In this document: positions 63,995-64,000 of the stretch, one piece after another
How positions within the stretch are numbered: the first letter of the stretch is position 1
Layout of the letters: each line of letters begins with the position of its first letter
NCBI RefSeq assembly: GCF_002797375.1
Contig: NZ_KZ454941.1
Span: 1,753,090 to 1,817,089, forward strand
Source of the DNA: Bacillus sp. FJAT-42315
GTDB lineage: Bacteria > Bacillota > Bacilli > Bacillales > Domibacillaceae
Reading direction: 5' to 3'
Length of the DNA: 64,000 bases
Notes under the pieces: generated by a model
What the model was told of the DNA's origin: nothing
The model's input: only the letters and a program-made list of their open reading frames with translations
Databases searched by the model: none
Made by a program: the position numbers and the translations under genes

Positions 63995-64000
63995 ATGAAT

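Overview
The window is a low-to-moderate GC chromosomal segment from a Gram-positive, endospore-forming bacillus (Bacillaceae, Bacillota), outside the B. subtilis group proper. The evidence is strong AGGAGG-type ribosome binding sites, frequent TTG/GTG starts, U-tailed hairpin terminators, and many genes with recognisable B. subtilis counterparts (YfmR, YpgR, BrxA, YpiP, ThyA, DfrA, FetAB, DegV, YpmRS, YozE, Spo0M, DeoD, YodJ, CsoR/CopA/CopZ, YdjO, a Spo0E-like phosphatase). No rRNA, intact tRNA, CRISPR array or prophage was seen.

Layout. 1-7.9 kb: housekeeping genes (3' part of fhs, an ABC-F ATPase, ypgR-brxA, a methyltransferase, thyA-dfrA, plsC). A strongly structured non-coding element lies at 4.7-4.83 kb. 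8-12.4 kb: a three-gene ABC importer of the TrpXYZ type, then fetAB on the minus strand. 12.6-16.3 kb: degV, then a small AT-rich accessory island that starts at a decayed tRNA-Cys-like sequence and carries a HEPN-motif protein and a GIY-YIG protein with three 72-residue HTH-like repeats. 16.4-26 kb: lipoproteins, ypmRS, yozE, spo0M, deoD, yodJ, the copper operon csoR-copA-copZ with its operator, and a carboxy-terminal processing protease. 26-31 kb: a CobW GTPase, a rhodanese-like protein, a secreted CAP protein, an SDR, and a KtrB-type potassium channel behind a c-di-AMP riboswitch. 31-35 kb: MATE exporter, TetR regulator, two-gene ABC exporter.

35-44.6 kb: a RimJ/RimL-like acetyltransferase whose leader carries a 71-nt tRNA-like fold followed by competing helices around the ribosome binding site. 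Then come a WYL regulator, small genes, and a sigma-54 activator followed by a sigma-54 promoter and three tandem acyl-CoA synthetase genes. 44.6-51 kb: small unknown genes, a polysaccharide deacetylase, a DedA protein, an FAD oxidoreductase, an FG-GAP-like protein, and a 5'-damaged tnpB with a candidate omega-RNA region. 51-53.3 kb: a cobalamin riboswitch in front of an AcuA-like acetyltransferase, a short DinB-like gene and an unknown gene, followed by a MITE-like element. 53.6-59.6 kb: chemotaxis and sensory genes (soluble MCP plus FIST protein, membrane MCP) and small unknown genes. 59.6-64 kb: an arsenic operon arsR-arsB-arsC-arsD-arsA.

The most notable signals are the tRNA-like leader of the acetyltransferase (35.58-35.73 kb), the HEPN/GIY-YIG island beside the tRNA-Cys relic (13.4-16.3 kb), the orphan B12-controlled AcuA homologue (51.2-52.1 kb) and the two IS200/IS605-like structured elements (4.7 kb and 50.2 kb). 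All functional assignments rest on reading the sequence and remembered family features; no database search was run.
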